Shown here in pieces: positions 34,610-47,398 of a stretch of DNA of 64,000 nt. The stretch covers positions 1,302,001-1,366,000 of the forward strand of contig JAAVLQ010000001.1 of the NCBI GenBank assembly GCA_012103075.1. The letters run 5' to 3'. Origin of the DNA: Brucella cytisi (GTDB lineage Bacteria; Pseudomonadota; Alphaproteobacteria; Rhizobiales; Rhizobiaceae). The translations under genes and the position numbers were made by a program. The notes beneath the pieces were generated by a model. That model did no database searches. It saw only the letters and a list, made by a program, of their open reading frames with translations, and was not told the origin of the DNA. How positions within the stretch are numbered: position 1 is the first letter of the stretch; each line of letters starts with the position of its first letter.

Positions 34610-35410
34610 ATGTCCACCGACATTCTGCGCAAAATCGAGGCTTACAAGCGCGAAGAAATCGCTGCTGCAAAAGCCGAGCGCACCGTCGCTGATTTGAAGG
34701 CACACGCACAGGATCAGGAAGCGCCGCGTGGTTTTCTCAAAGCGCTGGAGGCAAAACGCGCCGCCGGTGAATTCGCGCTGATTGCTGAAATCAAGAAGGC
34801 AAGCCCATCGAAGGGCTTGATCCGTGCTGATTTCGATCCGCCTGCACTTGCAAAAGCCTATGAAGCTGGTGGCGCTGCATGTCTTTCAGTGCTGACTGAC
34901 ACACCTTCCTTTCAGGGAGCGCCGGAATTTCTGACGGCAGCTCGCAACGCTTGCAGTCTCCCGGCACTGCGCAAGGATTTTCTGTTCGATACCTATCAGG
35001 TACACGAAGCCCGTAGTTGGGGTGCAGATTGCATTCTGATCATTCTTGCAAGCGTCGACGATGATCTTGCAACGGCGTTGGAAGAAACCGCGTTCGAGCT
35101 TGGCATGGATGCACTCATCGAAGTGCATGACGAAGCCGAGATGGAACGCGCACTAAAGCTTTCATCGCGTCTGCTCGGCGTCAACAATCGCAATTTGCGT
35201 ACATTTGAGGTCGATCTGGCCGTTTCGGAACGGCTGTCGAAGATGGCGCCAGCCGATCGCGTTCTGGTCGGTGAAAGCGGCATATTCACACACGAAGATT
35301 GCCTGCGTCTGAAAAAGTCTGGAATCGGGACATTCCTCATCGGAGAGAGCCTCATGCGGCAGGCCGATGTTGCAGCAGCTACCCGTGAACTGCTGTCTGG
35401 CAAGGCTTGA
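34610..35410 (+). CDS. trpC: Indole-3-glycerol phosphate synthase
   Basis: Fourth committed step of tryptophan synthesis. Intact, 266 residues, TIM barrel: [17 protein letters not shown] with the catalytic Lys, [30 protein letters not shown], and [15 protein letters not shown] at 34610 chosen over an earlier in-frame ATG because of the AAGGATCAAGTC ribosome-binding region and the usual MSTDILRKI start. No separate trpF domain, so this is the monofunctional form. Confidence 0.97.
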   Translation: MSTDILRKIEAYKREEIAAAKAERTVADLKAHAQDQEAPRGFLKALEAKRAAGEFALIAEIKKASPSKGLIRADFDPPALAKAYEAGGAACLSVLTDTPSFQGAPEFLTAARNACSLPALRKDFLFDTYQVHEARSWGADCILIILASVDDDLATALEETAFELGMDALIEVHDEAEMERALKLSSRLLGVNNRNLRTFEVDLAVSERLSKMAPADRVLVGESGIFTHEDCLRLKKSGIGTFLIGESLMRQADVAAATRELLSGKA

Positions 35411-35413
35411 CTG

Positions 35414-35890
35414 ATGATGTCCAAACTCACCCATATTGACCAGACCGGCGCTGCCAATATGGTGGATGTTGGTGCCAAGGACGAGACTGAACGACAGGCT
35501 GTGGCCGAAGGCTCGGTCAGAATGAAGCCGGAAACGCTGTCGCTCATTCTGGAAGGCAACGCTGCTAAGGGTGACGTCATTGGCGCCGCGCGTCTGGCTG
35601 GCATCATGGCGGCTAAAAGGACCGCCGATCTGATTCCCCTCTGCCATCCACTGATGCTGACCAAAGTAGCTGTCGAAATCGAGCCGGATCAGACATTGCC
35701 CGGTTTTCGCGTTCGTGCGCTGGCCAAGCTCAAGGGGCGCACCGGCGTGGAAATGGAAGCCCTCACCGCCGTTTCTGTCACATGTCTTACGATCTATGAC
35801 ATGGCCAAAGCCGTCGACAAACATATGGAGATCGGCGGCATCCGCGTTACCGAAAAGAGCGGCGGTAAATCAGGTGACTGGACAGCATAA
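35414..35890 (+). CDS. moaC: Cyclic pyranopterin monophosphate synthase MoaC
   Basis: Completes cyclic pyranopterin formation for molybdenum cofactor. Intact, 158 residues: [33 protein letters not shown], and [19 protein letters not shown] are invariant family motifs. Starts four bases after the trpC stop; either of two consecutive ATG codons could start it. Confidence 0.97.
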   Translation: MMSKLTHIDQTGAANMVDVGAKDETERQAVAEGSVRMKPETLSLILEGNAAKGDVIGAARLAGIMAAKRTADLIPLCHPLMLTKVAVEIEPDQTLPGFRVRALAKLKGRTGVEMEALTAVSVTCLTIYDMAKAVDKHMEIGGIRVTEKSGGKSGDWTA

Positions 35891-35975
35891 ACCGCTAGAC
35901 TTTGCTCTGGATCAACTCATCTGGACAGATTCTGTGGTCTAGACGGGTCAACAATTCAGTTCGAGAGGAAACGCC

Positions 35976-37189
35976 ATGTCCCTTCTCCCGGTCGATGAAG
36001 CACTGGCCCGCATCCTGAAATCCGCAGAACCGCACGGCAAAGAGCAGGTCGCCTTGTCAGATGCAGGTGGGCGCGTGGTTGCAACACCTGTTTTGGCACA
36101 TTTTCTGCAGCCGCCGTTCGACGGATCGGCCATGGACGGTTACGCCCTGATCGCGCCAGACAACATCTCTTATCCCGTCGAGTTCGACATCATCGGCGAG
36201 TCGGCTGCGGGAAATCGTTTCGAAGGTGAACCGGGAATTGGTCAGGCGGTCCGGATTTTCACCGGCGCGCCACTGCCCAAAGGCACGGATACGATCGTCA
36301 TTCAGGAACACACTGAGCGCTCGGGTAACCGGCTAACCGTTCACGAAGGCATAGAACCGGGACGACATATACGCCGCGCAGGCCTCGATTTTTCACCCGA
36401 TAACATCGTTATTCCGAGCGGGCGGGCGCTGGATGCTGCGGCCCTGTCGCTGGCAGCGGCCAGCGGCAATGCGAAAATCGACGTGTTTCAAAAGCCCCAA
36501 ATAGCAATCATTGCGACCGGCGATGAACTGGTTCCACCGGGGAAACACCCGGAAAAGACCAGATCGTTGCATCGAACAGCGTTGGAATCGCCGAGATAGT
36601 AAGACGAGCCGGCGGGGCGCCACATGATAAAGGGATCATTCCGGATGATCCTGCCAAAATCGAACGGGCAATAGCAGACAGCCTGCAAAGCGGCATCGAC
36701 ATTCTGGTGACGATCGGTGGCGCTTCCGTCGGTGACCGGGATTTTGTGCATGGAGCACTGCAGAAACAGGGCGTCAATCTCGACTTCTGGAAGATCGCCA
36801 TGCGGCCCGGCAAGCCCCTGATGTATGGGCGCATCGAAGTGAACGGCAAGATCGTGCATGTCATCGGCCTGCCGGGTAATCCCGTCTCGAGCCTCGTCTG
36901 CAGCCTCGTTTTTCTCCGTCCGCTCGTCGCCAAGCTTGCCGGAATGAACCTCGATGCCGATATCCGACCTGCAAAGCTGGGCACTGACCTGCCTGCGAAT
37001 GACCACCGCCGCGATTATATCCGGGCCACAATCGAATCAAACCCTGATGGAACGCTGACAGCCAAGCCATTTCCGGTCCAAGATTCGTCCATGCTTTCAG
37101 CTCTCGTCGGTTCAAAAGCGCTTCTCATCAGGGATGAAAACGCTCCTGCTGCCACTGTTGGCGATGATTGTCGCGTTCTCATGCTGTAG
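35976..37189 (+). CDS. moeA: Molybdopterin molybdenumtransferase MoeA, frameshifted
   Basis: Inserts molybdate into adenylylated molybdopterin. Family motifs: PPFDGSAMDGYAL, TGAPLPKGTDTIV, IIATGDELVPPG, GGASVGDRDFV, MRPGKPLMYG and GLPGNPVSS. One indel near 36570, between GKHPEKT and QIVASNSVGIAE. RBS GAGAGGAAA at its ATG. Corrected length about 404 residues. Pairs with moaC next to it. Confidence 0.95.
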
Positions 37190-37428
37190 ATCGAGCGCAA
37201 TTCTCAGTGTCACTAAAGCTTGAGAAAACAGATCTAAATCATCATAAAATATATGTTATTCGAAGCAGCATCTGACACGCCTTGCCCGTGATGGTCTTGC
37301 CCTGAAATATTCCGTTCAATCTCACCCTGAGCGTTAATGGTTTTAAAACCATTGCAGAACAAGACTGGAACATATAGTGTTCGTTCTGGTTTTTTTTTTC
37401 TCGATTCTTGGCCGGGAGGGTGTCGCGC
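37190..37428 (+). other. Gap moeA to lexA holding the lexA control region
   Basis: 239 bases with no open frame. Beyond the SOS box and promoter given separately, it holds a run of ten T (37390-37399) inside the leader and a GGGAGGG ribosome-binding site just before the lexA ATG. Confidence 0.7.
37351..37378 (+). promoter_or_regulatory. LexA operator (SOS box GAAC-N7-GAAC) overlapping the lexA promoter
   Basis: GAAC at 37357-37360 and GAAC at 37368-37371, separated by seven bases, matches the direct-repeat SOS box known for alphaproteobacteria (GTTC-N7-GTTC on the other strand). It sits between a -35-like TTGCAG (37352) and a -10-like TATAGT (37373), as expected for self-repression. The -35/-10 assignment is by eye, with a short 15-base spacer. 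Confidence 0.85.
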
Positions 37429-38146
37429 ATGTTAACCCGTAAACAGCACGAGCTTCTGCTGTTCATTCATGAACGTCTAAAAGAAACGGGCATTCCCCGT
37501 CTTTCGATGAAATGAAGGAAGCGCTCGATCTGGCTTCAAAATCGGGTATCCATCGTCTGATCACCGCCCTTGAGGAGCGTGGATTTATTCGCCGTCTGCC
37601 GAACAGGGCGCGTGCGCTTGAGGTGTTACGTCTGCCGGATTCCATCGCTCCGGGCCTCAATACACAAAAGAAGTTCGCTCCCAGCGTTATCGAAGGCAGC
37701 TGGGCAAAACGCCTCCGCCACCGGCACGCCCCGCCCCCGTGGCTACCAATGACGACACGTCTGGAACTGTGTCCGTACCGGTCATGGGGCGAATTGCTGC
37801 GGGTGTACCGATTTCAGCAATCCAGAATCAGACACACTCCCTCAGCCTTCCGCCCGAAATGATCGGTGCGGGCGAGCATTACGCGCTTGAGGTCAGAGGT
37901 GATTCAATGATCGACGCCGGCATTTTCGACGGTGATACCGTCATCATTAAACGCGGTGATTCAGCAAACCCCGGCGAAATCGTGGTGGCACTTGTCGATG
38001 ACGAGGAAGCGACTTTGAAGCGCTTTCGCCGCAAGGGTGCATCCATCGCTTTGGAAGCCGCAAATCCGGCATACGAAACCAGAATATTTGGCCCGGACCG
38101 CGTTCGTGTACAGGGCAAGCTTGTGGGCTTGATCCGCCGCTACTAG
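37429..38146 (+). CDS. lexA: SOS repressor LexA, frameshifted
   Basis: Represses the SOS regulon until RecA-stimulated self-cleavage. N-terminal winged helix: [40 protein letters not shown], and [19 protein letters not shown]. Cleavage site Ala-Gly in [10 protein letters not shown]; catalytic Ser in [19 protein letters not shown]; catalytic Lys in [12 protein letters not shown]. Two indels, near 37503 (GIPPSFDEM) and near 37705. Corrected length about 239 residues. The proline-rich linker with [15 protein letters not shown] is typical of Rhizobiales. Confidence 0.96.
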
Positions 38147-38193
38147 ATCGTAGTGTAGCCGGTTTTGGAGATAAGCTCCGAGTTCAAACAATG

Positions 38194-38231
38194 GAGCGGC
38201 TCCAGTTAAGAACAGAAACGTGGAACCGCTC
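38194..38231. terminator. Shared hairpin between lexA and comEC
   Basis: GAGCGGCTCCA and TGGAACCGCTC arms (one mismatch) around a 16-base loop, followed on plus by TTTATTT. The two genes converge here. Its arms resemble the GAGCGGCTC hairpin at 24215. Confidence 0.7.
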
Positions 38232-38236
38232 TTTAT

Positions 38237-40749
38237 TTAGTTGCAGCGCGTTGGTTCATCGCTAACACCTGATGAACAAACTCCAGCATTTTGAGCGGAG
38301 TGGGATTTTGGCTTGTACTCGCGCTCGGACAAGCCACGTGCTGGACGCGAATGGATGCGGTGCAAATGCCGGGGGCGACTTGGCGCATCAATTGCATAGG
38401 TAATTCGGTCCTCCGGCTGCCATTTAGATGTTTGCTGGCTCATCCCGGGCTTTGCGACTTCGTAGATGTCGCCCGATACAGCTTTGAAAGATCGGTTTTG
38501 ATCTGGCCTTTCTCCGAGCCTGATCTCGACTGCTCCCTTTAGTGCCAGTTCCTGCTTGCTGATACTCAGGATAGTGGAACGTTCGCACGCCAGATCTTTG
38601 CCGGAAACGGCGAGAATAACCACATCGCCGATATTGCAGGCTATTTCCAGCATCGCGACATCTGCGGTGTAGGCTAGTGTACGACCATCACACAGACTGA
38701 TCGTGCAAAGTCCATCTTCGCATTCGAACCCGTCCCCATCAGTTCGCTTTTTGTTTATGCCGGATGGCGGCGCGATGAACTCTTCCACCAGATAAGTGGT
38801 TTTCCAATTGTCGATTGTGAACTGTGACTGTCGGCTTCGATTGACTGCGAACTTCCCGTCTGCGAGCCGAACACCCACCAGTTTGGCATCTTCCGAGATC
38901 ACGATGTCAGGAAAAGGCTCTCTGACGAAAGCAGCAAACCCCAGAACGATGAAGGGCAGCGCCAACGCCTTCAATCTGGTCGACAGAACAACAACCAGAA
39001 CGAGCGCAATGGCCCAGAGAACGATAGTGAGTGCGGGCATGGCCCCGTGGATTGCCATCTGGTGACCACTTTGCAACAAAGGCAGCAATGTGCCTGACTG
39101 CAAAAATACCCCAGCCCATTATCTGCAAAGGCACCCAGTCCAGTTGCAATGGCATCAGCACAAGACCAAAGACGGCAAACGGCATCACGAGAAGAGCTAT
39201 TACAGGCTCAGCGGACATTTCCTACCAAGCCGAACGGCGCTGTATTGTTGAAGTGATAAGCTGCAAAAATCCCGCTCGCCAGTCCGGCAATGAGCGAAGT
39301 AGCCGCCGCCGCTGTGATCGGCTTCAGGATTTTTCCAGCGAAGCTATAGGCGGTCTTCCCACGTTTTTCCGTGCCAGCCTGCCTGATCGCGTTGCGCTCG
39401 CTCCACCGGGCATAACCGGCAATCAACGCAGCCGTAGCCGAAAAAGACATTTGAAAACTCGGTCCCAGTATCTCATGCGGCGAAATTGCAATCATAGCGA
39501 TGGCCGCAATCGCCAGATTGCGCATACTGATGGCCGCTCGGTCTACCAGCAAAGCTCCGAGCATGACTGCAATCATCACATAGCTTCGTTGTGCTGCGAC
39601 ATCCGCACCTGACATGGCAAGATAGAAGGTACAACTCAACAGGGAGAGAAAGGCCGCATATTTCTTCACCGGATGCCGCACACTGAAAGCCGCAAATAGC
39701 GCGAAGACGGATCGCAACGTCAGCATGACAACGCCAGCGGCAAGCGCCATATGCAAGCCCGAGATCGACAGAATATGTGCGAGCCCCGCCTTGCGCAGGT
39801 CTTCATTGGTCCGCTCGCTGATCCCTGCACGCGTGCCTGCCACAAGCGCCGAAGCAACACTGCCGTCCTCGCCACCGATCACTTCCTCGATTCGTTCAGA
39901 CACCCGCACGCGCAACATGGCGATCCACTGGGAGATTTCCGCTGTGACTTCATCTGGCTCAGGTGCTGTCGCCACTTTGGGTGTTCCGAGAAAGAAGCCA
40001 TTGGCACCGATACCATTGAAATAGGCATGAAACGAGAAATCGTAGTTACCCGGGCGAACCGGACCCGACGGAATACGCAATCGCACGAAACCTGCCAGTC
40101 CGCTGCCAATGCTCGTTGATGCCGGTATGTCCCGCGCATTGACACGAATGCGTTTCGGTGGAAAACGGAGTTTTGGACGCTCTGTCTGGAGCACATCAAG
40201 TGTTATCCGCCAGCTGCCATTGTCCTGATATTCAAGAGCGACAACCCGACCGTTACACGTGTTGCCACGTCAGAGCCCAGCATCGGCGTGGCACGACGTT
40301 CCGTTTCCCATTTGCCGACCACAAACCCCGCCAGCAGAGCGATTGCCAATGTCACGCCTTGCGCAGCGGCGAATTGCTTGCGCGTCGCAATTCGCAAGAT
40401 AGTGGCTATACAGAGCATGGATAAAAGCGGTATCCATGCCGGTTCGAATGAGAGTGAGAAATAGATGATTGCGCCAACACCGGCAAAAACCGGCAGCAGA
40501 AGAAAAAAATACACCGCGTCCCGCTTCAGTTTCGACCGCAGCATTGAACTGTCGACCTGTGATCGACGGTATAGACAGAAGTCGTTCACGCAAGCTCGGC
40601 GCGGGAGGCTTGACCGGCAGTGGATTTACCGGGATCTCGACATCGTTTGGAGGCCAGACCTCTGGCAACAAAGCGCTCACGAAGCCGTCGGGCATGCTTT
40701 TCACAAGCGCCCGTTCGTTTGCATCGCTCGCTTCCCTGATGCCTGTCAT
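38237..40749 (-). CDS. comEC: ComEC/Rec2 family DNA-uptake channel protein, frameshifted
   Basis: Large polytopic membrane protein of the competence channel family. N-terminal helices include FFLLLPVFAGVGAIIYFSL and IALLAGFVVG; DUF4131-type soluble region follows; the Competence core is marked by LAHILSISGLHMALAAGVVML and many helices (YVMIAVMLGALLVDRAAI). The C-terminus is soluble and shows FECEDGLCTISL-type cysteines in the second part. At least four indels, near 40500, 40260, 39218 and 39045. Start set at MTGIREASDANERAL. The full beta-lactamase-like domain of longer ComEC proteins is not present. Whether these bacteria take up DNA is unknown. Confidence 0.85.
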
Positions 40750-42430
<1,681 letters not shown>

Positions 42431-42660
42431 GGTGGGAACATTCACGCTGACGTGACAAAACCGGCGTAAATAGTTCAAATTACGCATTGCATCGCGAACC
42501 GTTTGGGATAGTTTGACGGGCAAAATCGTTAGGATAATGCGCTAAACGCTGATGGTCCCCATAGGGGCGGGGACCATTCCAAGAGATAAAAGACAAATTA
42601 TAACGACGATTACAATTCTGCCGTCGTGCGGGCGGCAAAGTGGACATGAAAGGAAACACG

Positions 42661-43952
42661 ATGTCAGATAGGACAGCCAGCTTTACACTAGAAGGCAAAA
42701 CATTCGACCTGCCTGTACGACAAGGCACTGTCGGACCAGACGTCGTCGATATCGGTCCACTTTACAAGAATTCCCAGATGTTCACCTACGATCCGGGCTT
42801 CACATCCACGGCATCGTGCGAATCCAAGATCACTTACATCGATGGCGATGAAGGCACCCTGCTCTATCGCGGATACCCGATCGATCAGCTCGCCGAACAC
42901 GGTGATTTTCTGGAAACCTGCTATTTGCTTCTCTACGGCGAACTGCCGACCGCGACGCAAAAGTCTGACTTCGACTATCGTGTGACGCGTCACACAATGA
43001 TTCACGAGCAGATGACGAAGTTTTTACGGGCTTCCGTCGCGACGCTCATCCCATGGCAGTCATGGTCGGCTGCGTTGGTGCAATGTCGGCTTTCTATCAT
43101 GACTCGACCGACATCACCGACCCGCATCAGCGTATGGTCGCGTCGATCCGTCTGATCGCCAAGGTTCCAACGCTTGCCGCCATGGCCTACAAGTACCATA
43201 TCGGCCAGCCGTTCATGTACCCGAAGAACGACCTCGATTTTGCGTCGAACTTCCTGCACATGTGCTTTGGCGTTCCATGCGAGGATTACAAGGTCAATCC
43301 GGTTCTGGCTCGCGCAATGGACCGCATCTTCATTCTCCACGCAGATCATGAGCAGAATGCCTCGACCTCGACCGTGCGCCTTGCCGGTTCTTCTGGGGCC
43401 AATCCGTTTGCATGTATTGCTGCTGGCGTTGCCTGCCTCTGGGGCCCTGCCCACGGCGGTGCAAATGAAGCCGCGCTCAATATGCTGGCTGAAATCGGCT
43501 CTGTGGACCGCATTCCAGAATTCATCGCCCGTGCAAAGGACAAGAACGATCCGTTCCGTCTGATGGGCTTCGGTCACCGCGTCTACAAGAACTACGATCC
43601 ACGCGCCAAGATCATGCAGAAGACCTGCCATGAAGTTCTGGGCGAACTGGGCATCAAAGACGACCCGTTGCTCGACGTTGCAATGGAACTGGAAAAGATC
43701 GCCCTGACGGACGAATACTTCATTGAGAAGAAGCTTTATCCAAACATCGACTTCTACTCCGGCATCACGCTGAAGGCTCTCGGCTTCCCGACCGAAATGT
43801 TCACGGTTCTCTTTGCTCTCGCCCGCACCGTCGGCTGGGTCGCACAGTGGAAGGAAATGATCGAAGATCCGCAGCAGAAGATCGGCCGTCCGCGCCAGCT
43901 CTATACCGGCGCCCCCGAGCGGGATTACGTGCCGCTCGCAAAGCGCAAGTAA
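42661..43952 (+). CDS. gltA: Citrate synthase (type II), frameshifted
   Basis: First step of the citric acid cycle. Type II (hexameric, NADH-regulated class) by length (about 430 residues) and N-terminal domain ([18 protein letters not shown]). Catalytic His in [15 protein letters not shown] and the signature [17 protein letters not shown]; ending [20 protein letters not shown] is conserved. One extra or lost base near 43026 (run of [19 protein letters not shown]). ATG at 42661 chosen because it gives [13 protein letters not shown]. Confidence 0.97.
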
Positions 43953-43968
43953 ACATCAGATTGTAATA

Positions 43969-44000
43969 AAAACCCCGGTTGCCAAAACAACCGGGGTTTT
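43969..44000. terminator. Bidirectional terminator between gltA and lpxB
   Basis: Eleven-base perfect stem AACCCCGGTTG/CAACCGGGGTT with six-base loop, with A-run before and T-run after. The strongest terminator in the window. Confidence 0.95.
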
Positions 44001-44023
44001 TCATATCCTATCTACAGTCAAAA

Positions 44024-45204
44024 TCAGCTCTTGGAATCGCCTGCCAGTTCCAGAATGACGCGCGCCCCGATCTCGCCAGAGGGTTGCTCCGTCGCCATGA
44101 TCGACGCAACTTTATCAAATCCGTCCAGCTGCGCCTGACGTGCCGATCCAGCCGCATCAACCGTTCAAGGTTGCGTGCAAGCATTCCCGGACGGACAAAC
44201 TCATTAAAATACTCAGGAACGACCGGTTCGTCGGCGATGATATTTGGTAAGGCAGCGCTCCAGATCGTGATCTTGGGCATCAGAAACTTGCGTGCGAACC
44301 AGTCCGCCTTATAGGAAAGCACGCTTGGAATGCGCGATAGAGCCAGCTCCAGCGAAACCGTCCCTGAAGCAGCAAGCGCTGCATCGGCTTTAGAAAAAGC
44401 TTTCCACTTTTCCTCATCACCCAGCACAATAAGCGGTTTGACAGCCCAGTCCTTTGAAAGATCGCGAACCATTTCCTCAATGCGTGGCAGTGTCGGCAGA
44501 ACGACGTCGAGCTTATCGACCCGGGCAGCTAATTCACCAACAGCCTGCCCGAACGGTTCCATAAGCATCTGGATTTCAGTCCGACGAGACCCCGGCAGAA
44601 CGAGCAATGTTTTCCGGGACTCAGCAGTCCGTCGCGCTTCCAAAGTTTTTGTTCAGCCCGTGCCCGCAGTATAGGTTCATAACTGGAAAGGCGATGTCCG
44701 ACATAAGTGGCACTCGGCCCGCTTAACCGCTGCATGACCTCCACCTCAAATGGAAGAATAGTCAACACATAGTCGAAATAGGCTTTCATCGCCCGCGCGC
44801 GTTGCGGCCGCCGTGCCCACACGCTTGGTGCGATATATTTCACGATGGGAATCGATGGATTTGCAGCCCTGATCTTCTTGGCAACGCGATGTGTAAACTC
44901 CGGACTGTCAATCAGAAGTACGCAATCCGGTTTCTCAGCGATGATGCTTCTAGCGGTCTGGCCGATACGCCGCATTAGACCCGGTAAGTTCTTCAGAATT
45001 GCGCCCAGCCCCATAAGCGCAATCTCGTGCGGATCAAAAAGGACTTCATTCCCGGGCTGCAAGGTGATCACCACCGACACCAATGATATCAACCAAGCGG
45101 TCTGTCTGGCTCCGCAACGCATCGATAAGGTCGGCACCTAGAAGATCACCGGATTCTTCACCGGCCACTATTGCTATTTTCAATGGCCGGTTGGTGGTGT
45201 TCAC
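44024..45204 (-). CDS. lpxB: Lipid-A-disaccharide synthase, frameshifted
   Basis: Joins UDP-diacylglucosamine to lipid X. Start region IAIVAGEESGDLLGADLIDALR, then LPFEVEVMQRLSGPSATYVGHRL, LLVLPGSRRTEI and ASGTVSLELAL. Three or more indels, near 45080, 44620 and 44160; the corrected end reads LELAGDSKS with stop at 44024. No ATG is available; the GTG at 45202-45204 overlaps the lpxI stop as GTGA, and a TTG at 45181-45183 is the alternative. Last gene of the lpx operon. Confidence 0.93.
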
Positions 45205-46098
45205 TTCTTGATATCCTTTTTCTCGCGACTGACCGTCTCTATGAAAAGGCCTCTTGCATTGGCCGCCGCGATGGTTTCACCGAAGCCTAGAATGAATGTC
45301 CTGCCTGCCTCAACAGCTATTCCTGATAATCCCGCTTTTACGGCATTATCAATCGTAGAAATTCCGATGGTCGGAAGGTCTGCTCTTTCGTCCTGTCGCG
45401 GCTTCGCCATCTTGACGAGAACACCGCCACGACGAGGTATGCGGCCAGCTGCACGTAACTCGCGCACACGCTCTATCATTTGATCTGTGCCTTCGGCCCC
45501 TTCGAGCGCAACGACACGTCCGCCAACCGCAACAGCACCCTGCCGACATCCAGATCACCCAGACGAAGCGCAGATTCCATTGCAAGTTCAAGATTATGAC
45601 GTTCTCTCGCGTCCGGTGCTTTTCGCGTCAAAATTTGAGCAGGTGACGGGGAAAGTAAATCCGGAACAACATCGTGAGCCCCGACAACTTTGAAAGCGAA
45701 GGATTCCAGCAAGCCGATAAATGCACGTAAAGAGCATCGTCGCCTTGCCCCAGCGCACGTAAAACGTAAGGCACTGCGCGCAGAGTAGGCCAGTCAAACT
45801 TCAGATCACTGACATGGGGCCTGCTTGTCACGCCACCAGCGAGGACAACGCGATCCACACCGGCAGCCTTCATGGACCGCACGAGCTTTGCAAACTCTAC
45901 GATGGAAATTTCCTGATGCTCGTACTTGTAGAGTACCGGATCAGCCTCCCCTCGCAACGGTACGAGGAATGGCTTCTTCTCCGCAGCCTCAAGGGCCTCC
46001 GCCACACTGATCGGCAGCAGGCCATTACCGGCGATAATTGCAACGCGTCCCGCATCATCTGCAAGACGCGGTATTTGCTCAATCTTCGCCGCTGTCAT
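45201..46098 (-). CDS. lpxI: UDP-2,3-diacylglucosamine diphosphatase LpxI, frameshifted
   Basis: Hydrolyses UDP-2,3-diacylglucosamine to lipid X; LpxI replaces LpxH in alphaproteobacteria. Motifs: RVAIIAGNGLLPISVAEAL, GGVTSRPHVSDLKFDWPT, FKVVGAHDVVPDLL, VKMAKPRQDERADLPTIG and the C-terminal GIAVEAGRTFILG. Indels near 45740 and 45540. The chosen ATG (46098) overlaps lpxA by twenty bases; a longer start at 46161 lies fully inside lpxA and is less likely. Lies between lpxA and lpxB, which fits its step. Confidence 0.92.
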
Positions 46099-46928
46099 GC
46101 CCGGCCCCACCATGGACCGCATCGAGCGGAGGTGTACAGTAGGCACGTTTGGTATCGACATTGATGAAGTCGATCATGTCAATGACAGCCGGAGAATCCG
46201 GTATCGCAGTAAGAACGTCCTTTGCACGATCCCGAATGGGCTTTGTGCGATCAAACAGCATCCGAACTGCATGACGGAGATTATGAATCTCTTTGCGTTC
46301 CATACCGGAACGCTTCATGCCGACGATGTTCAATCCACCGAGATGAGCGTGCACCCCAATCGCCATGCCGTACGGGATAAGATCGCTTACAACCGCAGCC
46401 ATGCCGCCAACGAAAGCGTGATGTCCAACGCGCACAAACTGATGGATAGCCGCACCACCACCCAGAATAGCGTGATGTCCGATTGTCGTGTGGCCACCAA
46501 TCATCACATTGTTGGAGAAGGTGACGTAGTCGCCAATGTCACAATCATGTGCCACATGCGCGTAAGCCAGGGAACGAACAGTTGTTGCCAACCGAAGTGT
46601 AACCACGTGCGCTGTCTGACCCCTTGTGCATGGTCACGCCTTCGCGGATCAGGCAATTTGTGCCAATGTTCAGCTTCGTTGGACCGCCCTTATGCTTGTT
46701 GTTCTGCGGATCGCAACCCAGAACGGCATGCGGATAAACCTTTCCACCTGCGCCAAGCGTCGTTGCACCAGTCACCACTACATGACTCATCAATTCCGAA
46801 TTGTCGCCTATGACGGCGCCAGACTGAATGTGACAGAAGGGGCCGACAGACACACCCTGCCCCAGTTCCACACCCTGCTCAACAAGAGCGGTGGGGTGAA
46901 TAAATGTTTCTTTCATTGATATGCTCAC
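46079..46928 (-). CDS. lpxA: UDP-N-acetylglucosamine acyltransferase LpxA, frameshifted
   Basis: First acylation of lipid A synthesis. Left-handed beta-helix with hexapeptide repeats: [72 protein letters not shown] with the catalytic His. One indel near 46590 (between SDSARG and HVVTLR). Start either GTG at 46928 (GTGA overlap with fabZ) or ATG at 46916, four codons later. Confidence 0.94.
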
Positions 46929-47398
46929 TGGCTTTCTTCAGCTGTACTGATCATCGCAGCTACTTCAGCTTCCGCAACCTTTACACCATCGACTTCGGCG
47001 ACGCATTCATATTTCGAGATATTTGCGCGTTGCTTGATCTTCTTTACGTGAAGCAAAAGTCGATCTCCCGGTATGACCGGGCGACGGAATTTGGCATTAT
47101 CTATAGTCATGAAATAGACCACGCCGGGGCGCCCGGTTTTGCGCTGAAGCAGAGAAATAGCGCCCGCCGTCTGTGCCATGGCTTCGACAATCAATACGCC
47201 CGGCATAATCGGCTTTTCAGGGGAAATGTCCGGTGAAATGCGGCTCGTTGATCGTCACATTCTTGATGCCGGTTGCGGAGACGTCGCCGTCAATGTCAAC
47301 AATCCGGTCGATCAGCAAAATGGATAGCGATGCGGCAGCACTGCCAGAAGATCCCGGATATCTGCTGCTTCCAGCTTGGTCTGATTTGCATCACTCAT
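46925..47398 (-). CDS. fabZ: 3-hydroxyacyl-ACP dehydratase FabZ, frameshifted
   Basis: Hot-dog-fold dehydratase of fatty acid elongation, balancing acyl chains between phospholipid and lipid [18 protein letters not shown] near the start, GHFP with the catalytic His, and [15 protein letters not shown] with the catalytic Glu. Indels near 47335 and near 47222. Start ATG at 47396-47398 overlaps the lpxD stop by eight bases; stop overlaps lpxA. Corrected length about 157 residues. Confidence 0.95.

Noticed and set aside
36540..36600. Programmed ribosomal frameshift in moeA (and similar in other genes)
   Set aside because: No slippery heptamer with a following structure was seen, and breaks are spread without pattern across unrelated genes.
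38237..39103. Separate hypothetical gene of 288 residues after comEC
   Set aside because: It is the frame-shifted C-terminal part of comEC; membrane helices and direction continue without a gap.
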